Source: Bacillota bacterium (GTDB taxonomy: Bacteria; Bacillota; Clostridia; Acetivibrionales; DSM-1351). From it: a DNA stretch of 24,264 bases. The translations under genes were made by a program, and so were the position numbers. The notes beneath the pieces were generated by a model, which saw nothing but the letters and a program-made list of their open reading frames with translations, had not been told where the DNA came from and did no database searches. The stretch lies in assembly GCA_023412635.1 (NCBI GenBank), contig JAEYNI010000346.1, positions 1 to 24,264 on the forward strand, written 5' to 3'. The stretch's first letter is position 1. Every line of letters starts with the position of its first letter. Shown one piece after another: positions 15,408-23,200 of this stretch.

Positions 15408-15524
15408 ATGTTTGAGAGACTGAATTATTTATATCATGCCGGAAAACTAACAGCTGAGCAGTTAGACATAGCAGTGTCAAAAGAATGGATTACCGCAGAA
15501 CAAAAGACAGAAATACTCGGATAA
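15408..15524 (+). CDS. xkdX: XkdX family small protein
   Basis: A 38-residue protein beginning MFERLNYLYHAGKLTAEQLD and ending WITAEQKTEILG. This is the standard XkdX pattern: an aromatic start, then a two-helix 'ls.eql..av..gwIT..e...I' layout. Function is unknown in the family. It starts three bases after the preceding stop, with GGAGGTGTAGAG as the ribosome binding region. It is the last gene of the structural operon. Confidence 0.85.
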   Translation: MFERLNYLYHAGKLTAEQLDIAVSKEWITAEQKTEILG

Positions 15525-15563
15525 GGATAAAACTGCGTACAACATGTTCAATTCAATTTACAC

Positions 15564-15609
15564 CACATAAAAAGGACTACCCTTTCGCAGGTAGTCCTTT
15601 TTATGTGTA
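15564..15609 (+). terminator. Strong terminator ending the structural operon
   Basis: A perfect 18-bp stem (15564-15581 with 15590-15607), eight-base loop, and five T in the descending arm. It lies between XkdX and the amidase gene, so lysis genes need readthrough, antitermination or their own promoter. Confidence 0.88.
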
Positions 15610-15614
15610 TGGAA

Positions 15615-15635
15615 ATTATCAGGTATGGTGATAAT
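15615..15635. promoter_or_regulatory. Small palindrome upstream of the lysis genes
   Basis: ATTATCA (15615-15621) and TGATAAT (15629-15635) form a perfect 7-bp inverted repeat with a seven-base centre. It could be an operator or include a -10 box (GATAAT), but no clear -35 was found. Confidence 0.3.
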
Positions 15636-15686
15636 CGGGCATCTGACCTGAATGAAGCATTATTGATTTCAACCAAGGAGGAAACA

Positions 15687-16370
15687 ATGAAAAAACAAGG
15701 AAAATTTATCTTAATGAGCCGGGAAGAACTCAAAACCTATATTTCGGAGCTCAGAGATATAAAAAGTTTCAAATATATCCAACAGCACCATACTGCATCA
15801 CCGGCATATAAAGACGTGAAAGATAACCATATTCAATTGATGCAGGCAATGGAAAACTATCATGTTAAAACTCTTAAAATGAGTGAGATTGCACAGCATT
15901 TCAGTACTTTCCCTGATGGTAGTATTTGTACAGGGCGAACGCTGACAAAGGATGGCGGAGGTTTCAGAGGAAGTCAGAACCTTCATTCCATTACAATTGA
16001 AAATGTAGGAAATTTTGATACTGATACAATGACTGAGGAACAAAAGCAAAGTATTATTCTGTTAAACGCCTTATTATGCAGGAAGTTTGACATCCACCCC
16101 TCAGTATCAACCTTGCCCTATCACTGCTGGATAAAAAATAAGTCGTGTCCGGGAGTGAAATACTTTGGTGGAAATAGTAAAGCAGCAGCAGAAAATATTT
16201 TCATACCGCTGATAAAAACTCAAATGGAAAAACTCGCTGCTTTTGAAAAGGCACTTAAAATAGTTTCTATAAAAGCCAATACATCATATGAATTCTGGCT
16301 TAAAAAAAGAGGGATAGATCCCTGCTTTGAAGCCTTGATTACTAAAATAGCAAACAGTTACGGAGGATAG
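15687..16370 (+). CDS. N-acetylmuramoyl-L-alanine amidase (Amidase_2 endolysin)
   Basis: Cleaves the bond between MurNAc and the stem peptide of peptidoglycan to release particles from the producer. The 227-residue protein has the zinc amidase_2/PGRP fold: metal ligand in QHHTAS (His34 or 35), IENVGNFD around Glu105, and YHCWIKNKSCPG supplying His146 and Cys154. The C-terminal ~50 residues (KIVSIKANTSYEFWLKKRGI) may bind the wall, but no named domain is recognised. ATG 15687 follows AAGGAGG; the frame is open further upstream to 15603 only by running into the terminator. No signal peptide is visible, so export depends on the holin downstream. Confidence 0.92.
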   Translation: MKKQGKFILMSREELKTYISELRDIKSFKYIQQHHTASPAYKDVKDNHIQLMQAMENYHVKTLKMSEIAQHFSTFPDGSICTGRTLTKDGGGFRGSQNLHSITIENVGNFDTDTMTEEQKQSIILLNALLCRKFDIHPSVSTLPYHCWIKNKSCPGVKYFGGNSKAAAENIFIPLIKTQMEKLAAFEKALKIVSIKANTSYEFWLKKRGIDPCFEALITKIANSYGG

Positions 16371-16375
16371 AATTT

Positions 16376-16846
16376 ATGGAGAATAACATTAATGCTTTAA
16401 AAGCAGCCTTTACAGCCGTATTTACGGCGATTACTGCTGGGTTTGGGTGGTTTGGCTGGCTGGTTATAGTATATATAATCAGTATGACCGTTGATTTACT
16501 TACCGGGTTTATGTCAGCATTCAAATGTGGCAATTGGGAATCAAGAATAGCAAGGGAAGGCTTGTGGCATAAGCTGGGGTGTATCGTTGCGGTTCTGGTT
16601 ACTGCAATATTTGATTTTATTATCGGAATGATTATTAACAATATACCGAACATTCATTTTCCCTTCAATTACACTGTTATGCTTTGTCCTCTGGCCATAA
16701 CCTGGTATGTATTGACAGAGCTTGGAAGTATAATTGAAAATGCCGGTAAGATGGGGGCGCCCATCCCGGGTTTTATTAAACAAGCATTGGCACTTTTTAA
16801 AGGGGCTGTGGATTATGCAAGCGACAAAGTGGTTCAGGACGATTAG
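16376..16846 (+). CDS. Phage holin (holin_4/TcdE-like family)
   Basis: Forms membrane lesions that let the amidase reach the wall. 156 residues with three to four hydrophobic segments (about 12-42, 62-86, 95-115). It has the family patches TVDLLTGFMSAFKCGNWES, ELGSIIENAGKMGAPIP and a charged C-terminal tail. It is the toxin-secretion/lysis holin type also seen next to clostridial toxins (TcdE). The ATG is six bases after the amidase stop and uses a GGAGG inside the end of the amidase gene, so the two are made together. It is the last recognisable gene of the tail element. Confidence 0.93.
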   Translation: MENNINALKAAFTAVFTAITAGFGWFGWLVIVYIISMTVDLLTGFMSAFKCGNWESRIAREGLWHKLGCIVAVLVTAIFDFIIGMIINNIPNIHFPFNYTVMLCPLAITWYVLTELGSIIENAGKMGAPIPGFIKQALALFKGAVDYASDKVVQDD

Positions 16847-16952
16847 CTGAGTATATTTAGATAAAAGTGGTTATAAGTACTGTTTGTAGGTATTGTAAGG
16901 AAGTACTTAAAAAAAGTATTTATAAAAAAATGGAAAATAAAAAATAAAAGGA

Positions 16953-16981
16953 TTGTAAAACTCTATCGAGAGTATTATACT
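16953..16981 (+). promoter_or_regulatory. Promoter of the LexA-box gene
   Basis: TTGTAA (16953-16958), 17 bases, TATACT (16976-16981). The predicted start is near 16988, immediately before the LexA box. Upstream (16847-16952) only a weak 8-bp hairpin (16874-16881 with 16902-16909) is seen. Confidence 0.7.
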
Positions 16982-16989
16982 TAAATAAA

Positions 16990-17001
16990 GAACATATGTT
17001 C
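16990..17001. promoter_or_regulatory. LexA (SOS) box
   Basis: GAACATATGTTC, a perfect 12-base palindrome matching the Bacillus/Clostridium LexA consensus GAAC-N4-GTTC. It covers about +3 to +14 of the predicted transcript, a classic repressing position. Confidence 0.85.
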
Positions 17002-17045
17002 GATTTTTGGAATAATTTTTGTACTTATCGAGGAGGTTGTAGTTA

Positions 17046-17312
17046 ATGGGCAATCAGGAAAGTAGAACAGCTATTGATGAGATGGTTTATAGCAGGGTAT
17101 CAAGTATATGCAACAAAGAGTGCCTTAAAGATATTTACATAGATATACAAAACAAGCTTATTGAGACAAGAAAACTATTAGCCGACAATATGCAAAATGA
17201 TAAATTACAGCTGCTAAGCAATTATGATAAGTTAAATAATGATATTACTGAAATAGTTTATAAGGCCCTTTACATCGAAGGCTTAATAGATGGCATGGAA
17301 TTTAGATTTTAG
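17046..17312 (+). CDS. Unknown 88-residue helical protein under LexA control
   Basis: I do not recognise this protein. It is almost entirely predicted helix, with a central charged coiled-coil-like part (IQNKLIETRKLLADNMQNDK) and an end (ALYIEGLIDGMEFRF) recalling the 'GF.dG..l' finish of several small phage-type proteins. Two Cys (CNKEC, near residue 24) could bind metal, but there is no second pair. It has no membrane segment and no signal peptide. GAGGAGG precedes the ATG. A sigma-A promoter with a perfect LexA box lies 45-93 bases upstream, so it should be induced by DNA damage. It follows the holin of the tail element by 199 bases. An antirepressor or other SOS link to the tailocin is possible but only inferred. 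Confidence 0.75.
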   Translation: MGNQESRTAIDEMVYSRVSSICNKECLKDIYIDIQNKLIETRKLLADNMQNDKLQLLSNYDKLNNDITEIVYKALYIEGLIDGMEFRF

Positions 17313-17346
17313 CTTTGTAAGTGTCGTCTCCATTATATTACCTGAA

Positions 17347-17376
17347 TTGATGGAATACCAAAAATTATATTATAAT
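17347..17376 (+). promoter_or_regulatory. Promoter of the aminotransferase gene
   Basis: TTGATG (17347-17352), 18 bases, TATAAT (17371-17376). It lies in the otherwise empty A/T-rich gap before the next gene, with a leader of about 120 bases. Confidence 0.6.
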
Positions 17377-17500
17377 AGAAAATATAACTGTATGAACTTG
17401 AATCCAACTAGGGACTGAAGAAATGTGATAAAGAAATATAATAAATATAAATAATAACCCAAATATAGTCACAACTTCAATAAATATGGGGAGAACGCAT

Positions 17501-18670
17501 ATGAGATACAATTTTGATGAAATAGTAGATAGAAGCGGGACGGATGCTGAAAAATATACTGAACTGAATAAGCTGTATGGAAATCCGGAAGCTATTCCAT
17601 TATGGGTTGCAGATATGGATTTTAAAGCAGCTCAGCCTATTATAGATTCAATTAAAGAACGAACAGAAAACGGCATATTCGGCTATACCATCAAACCTGA
17701 CACATATTTTGACTCTATATGCTCCTTCCAGCTGAGACGGAAAAATTGGGATATTGATAAACGGCTAATGAGTATCAGTTTAGGAGTTGTACCTTCAATA
17801 TGCATGTTTATAAAGGAATTGACCAAGCCAAACGATAAAATAATCATACAGACACCGGTTTACCGTCCCTTTTATAATGCCGTAAAGGATGGGCCCAGAG
17901 AACTGCTGGAGAGCCCGTTAAAAGAAGTAAACGGAAGCTTTTATATGGATTACGAAGATATTGAAGAAAAAGCCCAGCAGGGGGCTAGATATATTATTTT
18001 GTGCAGTCCCCATAATCCTATCGGACGGGTCTGGACAAGAGGCGAGTTGGAGAAGCTGGGTGAAATATGTGTAAAATATGGTATTAAAGTTATTTCAGAT
18101 GAAATTCATTCCGACCTCATATTATGGGGCAATAAGCATACTCCCTTTTCATCAATTTCCGAAGAACTTAGAAAACTGACAATTACCTGTTTTTCTGCAA
18201 GTAAAACCTTTAATCTTGCAGGACTCCAGTCTTCAGTAGTTGTTTTTCCCGACACCGCAACAAAATCAGCTTTTGACCGGGCTTGGGCCAGGCTCCATAT
18301 TGAATGCAACAATTGCTTCAGCCTTGTGGCTACTCAAGCAGCCTATGAACATGGTGAAGAATGGCTGGATCAGCTGATTCCATATATTGAAGGAAACGTA
18401 AAACTTGTTATGGAATATTTCAGTAAGAATATTCCTTTAATAAAGCCGATTTGTCCTGAAGGGACTTATCTTATATGGCTAGACTGCAGACAATTGGGCA
18501 TGAACGGAAAACAACTGAATGATTTTATGATACATAAGGCCAGTCTGGCTATGAGCGCCGGTACGTATTTTGGGAAAAACGGGGAAGGGTTTATGAGAAT
18601 GAATGTGGCATGCCCCAGGTCAACTGTGGAAAAGGCGCTGTTAAGGCTAAAAGCGGCATTTGACCAACTA
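17501..18670 (+). CDS. patB: PLP-dependent C-S lyase / aminotransferase (MalY/PatB type)
   Basis: Fold-type I PLP enzyme of the MalY/PatB branch, expected to split cystathionine or other cysteine conjugates to a thiol, pyruvate and ammonia (cystathionine beta-lyase activity), in the cytoplasm. Starting from ATG 17501 (390 residues, including the stop to 18673) the landmarks are PLWVADMDF (33-41, family hallmark), Tyr121 in TPVYRPF, HNPIG with Asn172, SDEIHSDL with Asp200, the Schiff-base Lys235 in SASKTFNLAG, and the Arg near the end in NVACPRS. ATG 17501 is preferred over 17486 because GGGGAG lies between them. It stands alone between a promoter and a terminator and has no evident link to the tail element. 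Confidence 0.9.
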
Positions 18671-18691
18671 TAAGCTACACAAGACAAACGT

Positions 18692-18733
18692 ACCGATATG
18701 AAATGACAATTGTCACTTTATATCGGTCTTTTT
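18692..18733 (+). terminator. Terminator after the aminotransferase gene
   Basis: A long near-perfect stem (18692-18708 with 18711-18727, one G-U pair and one mismatch) followed by a T-rich tail. Confidence 0.85.
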
Positions 18734-18830
18734 ATCACTAAAAACACTGTCTCGCAAAATGTATACTAATAACATCAAATTTGATTTCAGCTAAATATTG
18801 CATAAAAACAAATTGAAGGGAGTTAAAGAT

Positions 18831-19760
18831 ATGATTGTTGAGATTAAGGATGTTGTCAAAAGATATGGAGACAGGATCGCTGTAGACAATATGACCATGA
18901 GTGTCAGAAAAGGAGAAATTCTGGGCTTGCTGGGACCAAACGGTGCAGGAAAAACCACACTTATAAATTCAATAATAGGGATAACTGAAATCAATTCCGG
19001 AGAGATAAAAATTTTCGGGCAGGTCATGTCCCAGAACAACTATTATGTTAAGAAAAATATAGGCGTCGTTCCTCAGAATCTTGCCATCTATAATGAATTT
19101 AAGGCATATGAGAATGTTGAATATTTCGGCAGGCTATACGGGCTAAAGGGCCAGGAACTTAAGGACAGTGTAAGGCAGGCACTGGAATTTACCGGACTTT
19201 GGGAGAGAAAAAGTGACTATCCTAAGAAATTCTCGGGTGGAATGCAAAGAAGGCTTAATATTGCATGCTCCATAGTACATAAACCAAAACTTATAATTAT
19301 GGACGAACCTACTGTAGGTATTGATCCGCAATCGAGGAATCATATACTGGATTCGGTAAGAAAGCTGAATGAGATGGGCTCCACGGTTATATATACCTCA
19401 CATTACATGGAAGAAATTGAAGCCCTTTGTTCAAGAGTAGTAATCATGGATAACGGTAGGCTGATTGCTCAGGGAACCATTGATGAGTTGAAGGAATATA
19501 TTCAGGATGAACAGGTTGTTGATATCGTACTGAAAAATTATAATTATACACTTACTGAAGCTGTCAAGGCGGTCCATGGCGTGAAGGAATGCCTAATTGA
19601 AGATAAGAAAATGAAGGTTGTTCTGGACAAGAACAGCAGTCTGGCAAGAATAATTAACTGTATTGTGGAAAATGGCGGAGTTATTACTAAAATCAATATG
19701 GAGGATGCATCGCTTGAAGATGTCTTCCTAGAACTTACCGGCAAGAAGCTGCGGGATTAG
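18831..19760 (+). CDS. ABC transporter ATP-binding protein (DrrA/CcmA-like exporter)
   Basis: The ATPase of an export complex; it hydrolyses ATP to drive the two permeases encoded next. The 309 residues contain Walker A GPNGAGKTT (35-43), a Q-loop around PQNLAIY (81-87), the signature FSGGMQRR (134-141), Walker B LIIMDEPTVGID (154-165) and the switch His191 in TSHYMEE. The ~100-residue C-terminal extension is typical of the antibiotic/drug exporter ATPases. ATG 18831 follows GAAGGGAG; a TTG at 18798 would add 11 residues before that site. It heads a five-gene set ABC-ABC-ABC-kinase-regulator. The substrate is unknown. Confidence 0.93.
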   Translation: MIVEIKDVVKRYGDRIAVDNMTMSVRKGEILGLLGPNGAGKTTLINSIIGITEINSGEIKIFGQVMSQNNYYVKKNIGVVPQNLAIYNEFKAYENVEYFGRLYGLKGQELKDSVRQALEFTGLWERKSDYPKKFSGGMQRRLNIACSIVHKPKLIIMDEPTVGIDPQSRNHILDSVRKLNEMGSTVIYTSHYMEEIEALCSRVVIMDNGRLIAQGTIDELKEYIQDEQVVDIVLKNYNYTLTEAVKAVHGVKECLIEDKKMKVVLDKNSSLARIINCIVENGGVITKINMEDASLEDVFLELTGKKLRD

Positions 19761-19773
19761 GGGGTGGAATTGA

Positions 19774-20907
19774 ATGAAAGTATTGTGGTCAGCATATTAT
19801 GAGTTCATTAAGAATATTAGGGACATACGTATTTTGATAGCGCTGATTCTGTTTCCTATTAGTGTAATAATCTTGTTGGGAACCGCATTTGACGGCAATC
19901 TGACCGAGAATTTTGAAAACAGAGTAAAAGCTGGATATGTGATAATGGATAATGGCCAGGTTGGTAAAGGCGTTGAGCAATTCTTGAAAACTGACGCTAT
20001 TAATAAAATTATAGATCCAGTTAGCTATTCAACTGAGGCTGAGGCAATAGAGGCAATCGATAAGGGGAAAATTGATAATTACGTGGTTATACCTGAGGAT
20101 ACAAGCGGTAAACTTCAGAATAAACAGTCAGCTGAAATGCGGATTGAAGGAAAAAAGAATATCGAGCTGGTTAAAACAATTCTTAACTCCTACATATATA
20201 GGAATAATGCGCTTTCAGTTGCTATTGAGCTCTCTGGAAATAATATTGATATTCAGAAACCGAGTGAGATATCGGAAACATTTGAGAGAATTACTCCGGC
20301 TGATTCAAAACTGCCTGAGGCTATAGATTATTATTCGATTTTAACCTTACTCCAAGTAATGCTAATGGGATCAATACTCGGGATAATAGTAGTCAGCAGG
20401 AATCAGGAGTCAAACATTCATATCAGGCTATATGCACTTCCTACCTCAAAATGGACCATTTTAAGCGGTAAGGTACTTGGAACCTCTATGTTTTTATTTA
20501 TTTCCTGTATAATTACAGTTGTTTTTACAAAGTTTGTTTATCATGCAGACTGGGATGGTAATTTATTAATCATAGGTTCTGTACTAATGGTGTTTTCATT
20601 CATATCCATTGGACTTGGAATAATGGTGTATTCGCTTACAAATAGTATTGTTCCGTCTTTGGGTGTTTCATTTCTGATTATGCTCTTTGCTGCTATTGCA
20701 GGGGGAGCCATAACACCTTCTGTAACTATCCAGAGCCTTAATATAATTAATCCTATTTATTATACAAAGGTTATTATTTTCGGGGCCATTTACAACTATC
20801 CTGAGATGGTTATGTTTAAAGCAGCTGGCGGTTTACTGGCTATTTTAGCCGTGATATATGCAGTATCATTTTTAAAGTTAAGGAGGGTAAATTATGATAA
20901 TATTTAG
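19774..20907 (+). CDS. ABC-2 type permease, first of two
   Basis: Membrane subunit of the exporter, 377 residues. One N-terminal helix (about 15-37) is followed by a large extracytoplasmic loop (about 45-185) with acidic and amphipathic stretches. About five further helices follow from residue 190 onward (LLQVMLMGSILGIIVVSRNQ, MFLFISCIITVVF, VLMVFSFISIGLGIMVYSL, LIMLFAAIAGGAI, GGLLAILAVIYAVSF). This is the ABC2_membrane_3 layout seen in drug and peptide exporters. It starts 13 bases after the ATPase gene and overlaps the second permease by 14 bases. Confidence 0.9.
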   Translation: MKVLWSAYYEFIKNIRDIRILIALILFPISVIILLGTAFDGNLTENFENRVKAGYVIMDNGQVGKGVEQFLKTDAINKIIDPVSYSTEAEAIEAIDKGKIDNYVVIPEDTSGKLQNKQSAEMRIEGKKNIELVKTILNSYIYRNNALSVAIELSGNNIDIQKPSEISETFERITPADSKLPEAIDYYSILTLLQVMLMGSILGIIVVSRNQESNIHIRLYALPTSKWTILSGKVLGTSMFLFISCIITVVFTKFVYHADWDGNLLIIGSVLMVFSFISIGLGIMVYSLTNSIVPSLGVSFLIMLFAAIAGGAITPSVTIQSLNIINPIYYTKVIIFGAIYNYPEMVMFKAAGGLLAILAVIYAVSFLKLRRVNYDNI

Positions 20908-21997
20908 GACCTCACTTAAAAGGATATTTACAAGTAAAGTAAGATTTGCTTTAATGATACTCTGTCCATTTATTTTTATTTCAATGTTCTCGATGCAGAA
21001 TCATAAAGCTGCGACAATAGGTATTGTTGACCATGATCAGAGTGCTGTTTCAAAAGGAATATACCAGCTCTTGAAGAATTCTGAAGGGATAAAACTTCTA
21101 GAAATATCCGAGGATCAAATATATGACTTAACAGCAAGTTATGTTGTGGACTATTCAATAATCATTGATTCTGATTTTGAAAATAAAATTCTTGATAGTG
21201 AAAACCCTAAGATTAAGGAATATTATGTAGAGGACAGGCAGAAGTTATATTTTGTCAAGAATTTAGTTAATACTGAATTAGAAAATTATAAATTAATTGC
21301 AAGGGCATCAAATTACGACAAGGCAAAGTTTGAGACTTCTTTAGGCGAATATTGGAAATCAAAACTTTCTATAACCACAAATCTTGATACCTTAAACAAA
21401 ATACAAAAATCAAGAACATCCTTTGGCTTCTTAATTCAATTCATGCTATACATGGCTGTAATCACTACAGGATTAATATTGGAAGACAAAGCTAATGGAA
21501 CTTTCTACAGAACTTTTTATGGTCCTGTAAGCATTAAAAGATATATGACAGAAAACCTTGCCGCCTTTTTCACAACAGCCGTAATACAATCCTTGGGAAT
21601 TATATCAGCACTTGTATTTATTTTTAAGACGTATATGGGAGAGATTCCATTGGCAATTATCGGACTGTTTATAATATTCTCATTGGTTTGTATAACCCTT
21701 GGTTTACTTATTACTTCCGTTTTAAAGAAACCTATTCAGGCATATGTAACTGTAGCAGTTATCACAACGCCTCTTATTATGCTTGGAGGCTGCTATTGGG
21801 AATTTAGCTTGATGCCCGACATATTGAATAAAATTGGGAGGTTTATTCCCTTATCCTGGGTAATGCGAACTGTTGACGCGGTACTGGATGGGTCAATTAC
21901 AGGTAATATATTGATTACGAATTATGCTGTACTGCTGCTGTTTGCTTTAGTATTTCTTATTGTTGGTCTGGTAAAAAAAGTTGATATTTCTAAATAA
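20894..21997 (+). CDS. ABC-2 type permease, second of two
   Basis: The partner permease, 367 residues and similarly built. It has an N-terminal helix (about 15-32), an external loop with IGIVDHDQSAVSKGIYQLLK typical of the family, then five to six helices from about residue 178 (SFGFLIQFMLYMAVITTGLI, then AAFFTTAVIQSLGIISALVF, and LLLFALVFLIVGLVKKVDIS at the end). AGGAGGG inside the end of the previous gene fixes the start. Two different permeases plus one ATPase suggest a heterodimeric membrane part. Confidence 0.9.
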   Translation: MIIFRTSLKRIFTSKVRFALMILCPFIFISMFSMQNHKAATIGIVDHDQSAVSKGIYQLLKNSEGIKLLEISEDQIYDLTASYVVDYSIIIDSDFENKILDSENPKIKEYYVEDRQKLYFVKNLVNTELENYKLIARASNYDKAKFETSLGEYWKSKLSITTNLDTLNKIQKSRTSFGFLIQFMLYMAVITTGLILEDKANGTFYRTFYGPVSIKRYMTENLAAFFTTAVIQSLGIISALVFIFKTYMGEIPLAIIGLFIIFSLVCITLGLLITSVLKKPIQAYVTVAVITTPLIMLGGCYWEFSLMPDILNKIGRFIPLSWVMRTVDAVLDGSITGNILITNYAVLLLFALVFLIVGLVKKVDISK

Positions 21998-22099
21998 ATA
22001 TAATAATATAAAACTGTGTTAAACTGTATTTTATCTGAATTTAATCTATATTTATGCTGCTTGTGACTACTATCCTAAAAATAGGGAGTGGCGGTTTTT

Positions 22100-23200
22100 A
22101 TGAAATACATATATGGAATTCTATTATTTATATGGACTGCAGCGGAAGTTGTTCTTAAAACAGACAATAGTAATCTGGAAGGCACAGGGTTTATTTTAAT
22201 AGCCTTGTGCCTCTTTGTAATTAAAGAGAAGTACCTCGACCGGGAAGTTTATTCTGTCATACTTGCAGCCATTGTTATAGGCCTTTCTTTTAGGACCCCT
22301 TATATTTTATTATTGCTGGGGATATTATTTGTAGATTTAACCTATTATAAAAAATACTATCTGCTTGGAGCCGCAGCTATTATAGCACTTATTCTTCTTC
22401 ACAGAGCAGAACTGCTTCCATACTCTTTTCATATGGCTGCCGGCGCCTTATGGGGCTATACCTTAAGAAAGAACCATGATAAGGAGAAAAAACATATTGG
22501 GCTTCTGGACAATGAAAGAGCATTGCGCTATCAGCTTGAGAAAACAAAGACCGAGCTGGTTACCCTGCAGAATGAGATTGAAAGGACTGCGGAGCTCAGG
22601 GAACGTGACAGAATTGCAAAGGAAATACATGATAATGTGGGACACAGCATTGCAGGAGTGCTTTTTCAATTAAGAGCAGCAGAAAAGATAGTTCTAACAG
22701 ATAACCTGAAAGCCGGAGATATTATTAAGCTCTGTGTGGATAAGCTGGCTGAGGCCCTTGAAATAACCAGGAATACCGTATTTAATATGAAAAGCAATCA
22801 GAACATTGGAATAGAGAATTTTTATAAGCTTGTCAAAGAATTTACCTTCTGCAAAATCAATCTATCCCATAGTGGAGATTTTAATGAAGTGTCCACTGCT
22901 AACTTAAAGGTATTGGAAGTAAATATAAAGGAACTTCTTACAAATGCAATGAAGTATTCCGAAGCTAATGAGATAAACCTTCAAATTGATATTAAGACAA
23001 AGCATATAAGGTGCTTGTACAAGGATAACGGTAAGGGCTGCAATAAGATTGTAGAAAGTGTAGGACTGACAGGAATCAGGGACAGGGTAAAGAACCTCGG
23101 AGGAACTTATTCCGTGGATGGCAGTGCCGGTTTTACAGTTATTTTTACTCTTCCGAATGTTAAGGGGGCAGAGGTTTATGAAAGTATTAATTGCAGATGA
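22100..23200 (+). CDS. Sensor histidine kinase (HisKA_3, NarL-partner type)
   Basis: Membrane kinase of 366 residues. The N-terminal ~120 residues form about five closely packed membrane helices with almost no external loop, so it probably senses the membrane itself or a transported compound. A coiled coil (about 138-168) leads to the HisKA_3 box ERDRIAKEIHDNVGH with phospho-acceptor His177. The HATPase part shows the N box KELLTNAMKYSEA, the G1 box DNGKG and GLTGIRDRVKNLGGTY. ATG 22100 is preferred over GTG 22088, which lies at the AGGGAG site. It overlaps the regulator gene by 23 bases. It probably controls the adjacent exporter. Confidence 0.92.
   Translation: MKYIYGILLFIWTAAEVVLKTDNSNLEGTGFILIALCLFVIKEKYLDREVYSVILAAIVIGLSFRTPYILLLLGILFVDLTYYKKYYLLGAAAIIALILLHRAELLPYSFHMAAGALWGYTLRKNHDKEKKHIGLLDNERALRYQLEKTKTELVTLQNEIERTAELRERDRIAKEIHDNVGHSIAGVLFQLRAAEKIVLTDNLKAGDIIKLCVDKLAEALEITRNTVFNMKSNQNIGIENFYKLVKEFTFCKINLSHSGDFNEVSTANLKVLEVNIKELLTNAMKYSEANEINLQIDIKTKHIRCLYKDNGKGCNKIVESVGLTGIRDRVKNLGGTYSVDGSAGFTVIFTLPNVKGAEVYESINCR

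Larger units (their letters stand above)
2518..16846. mobile_element. PBSX-like headless contractile tail element (putative R-type tailocin)
   Basis: Repressor, late regulator, full contractile tail set from tail terminator to XkdX, and a lysis pair, all intact. Between the late regulator (ending 3622) and the first tail gene (3875) there are only 252 bases. No terminase, portal, protease, capsid, integrase or replication gene is found in the window on either strand, and neighbours on both sides look like host genes. Known tailocins (R-pyocin, diffocin) have this composition. The borders are inferred from gene content; no attachment-site repeats were identified. Confidence 0.75.

Noticed and set aside
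2518..16846. Type VI secretion or an extracellular injection system of the eCIS/PVC type
   Set aside because: There is no AAA+ ATPase of the eCIS type, no toxin cargo, and no VgrG/PAAR spike gene; the gene order matches PBSX and a holin-amidase pair indicates release by lysis.
16874..16909. Hairpin after the holin as the terminator of the lysis genes
   Set aside because: The 8-bp stem has a 20-base loop and is followed by A rather than T on the plus strand; too weak to claim.
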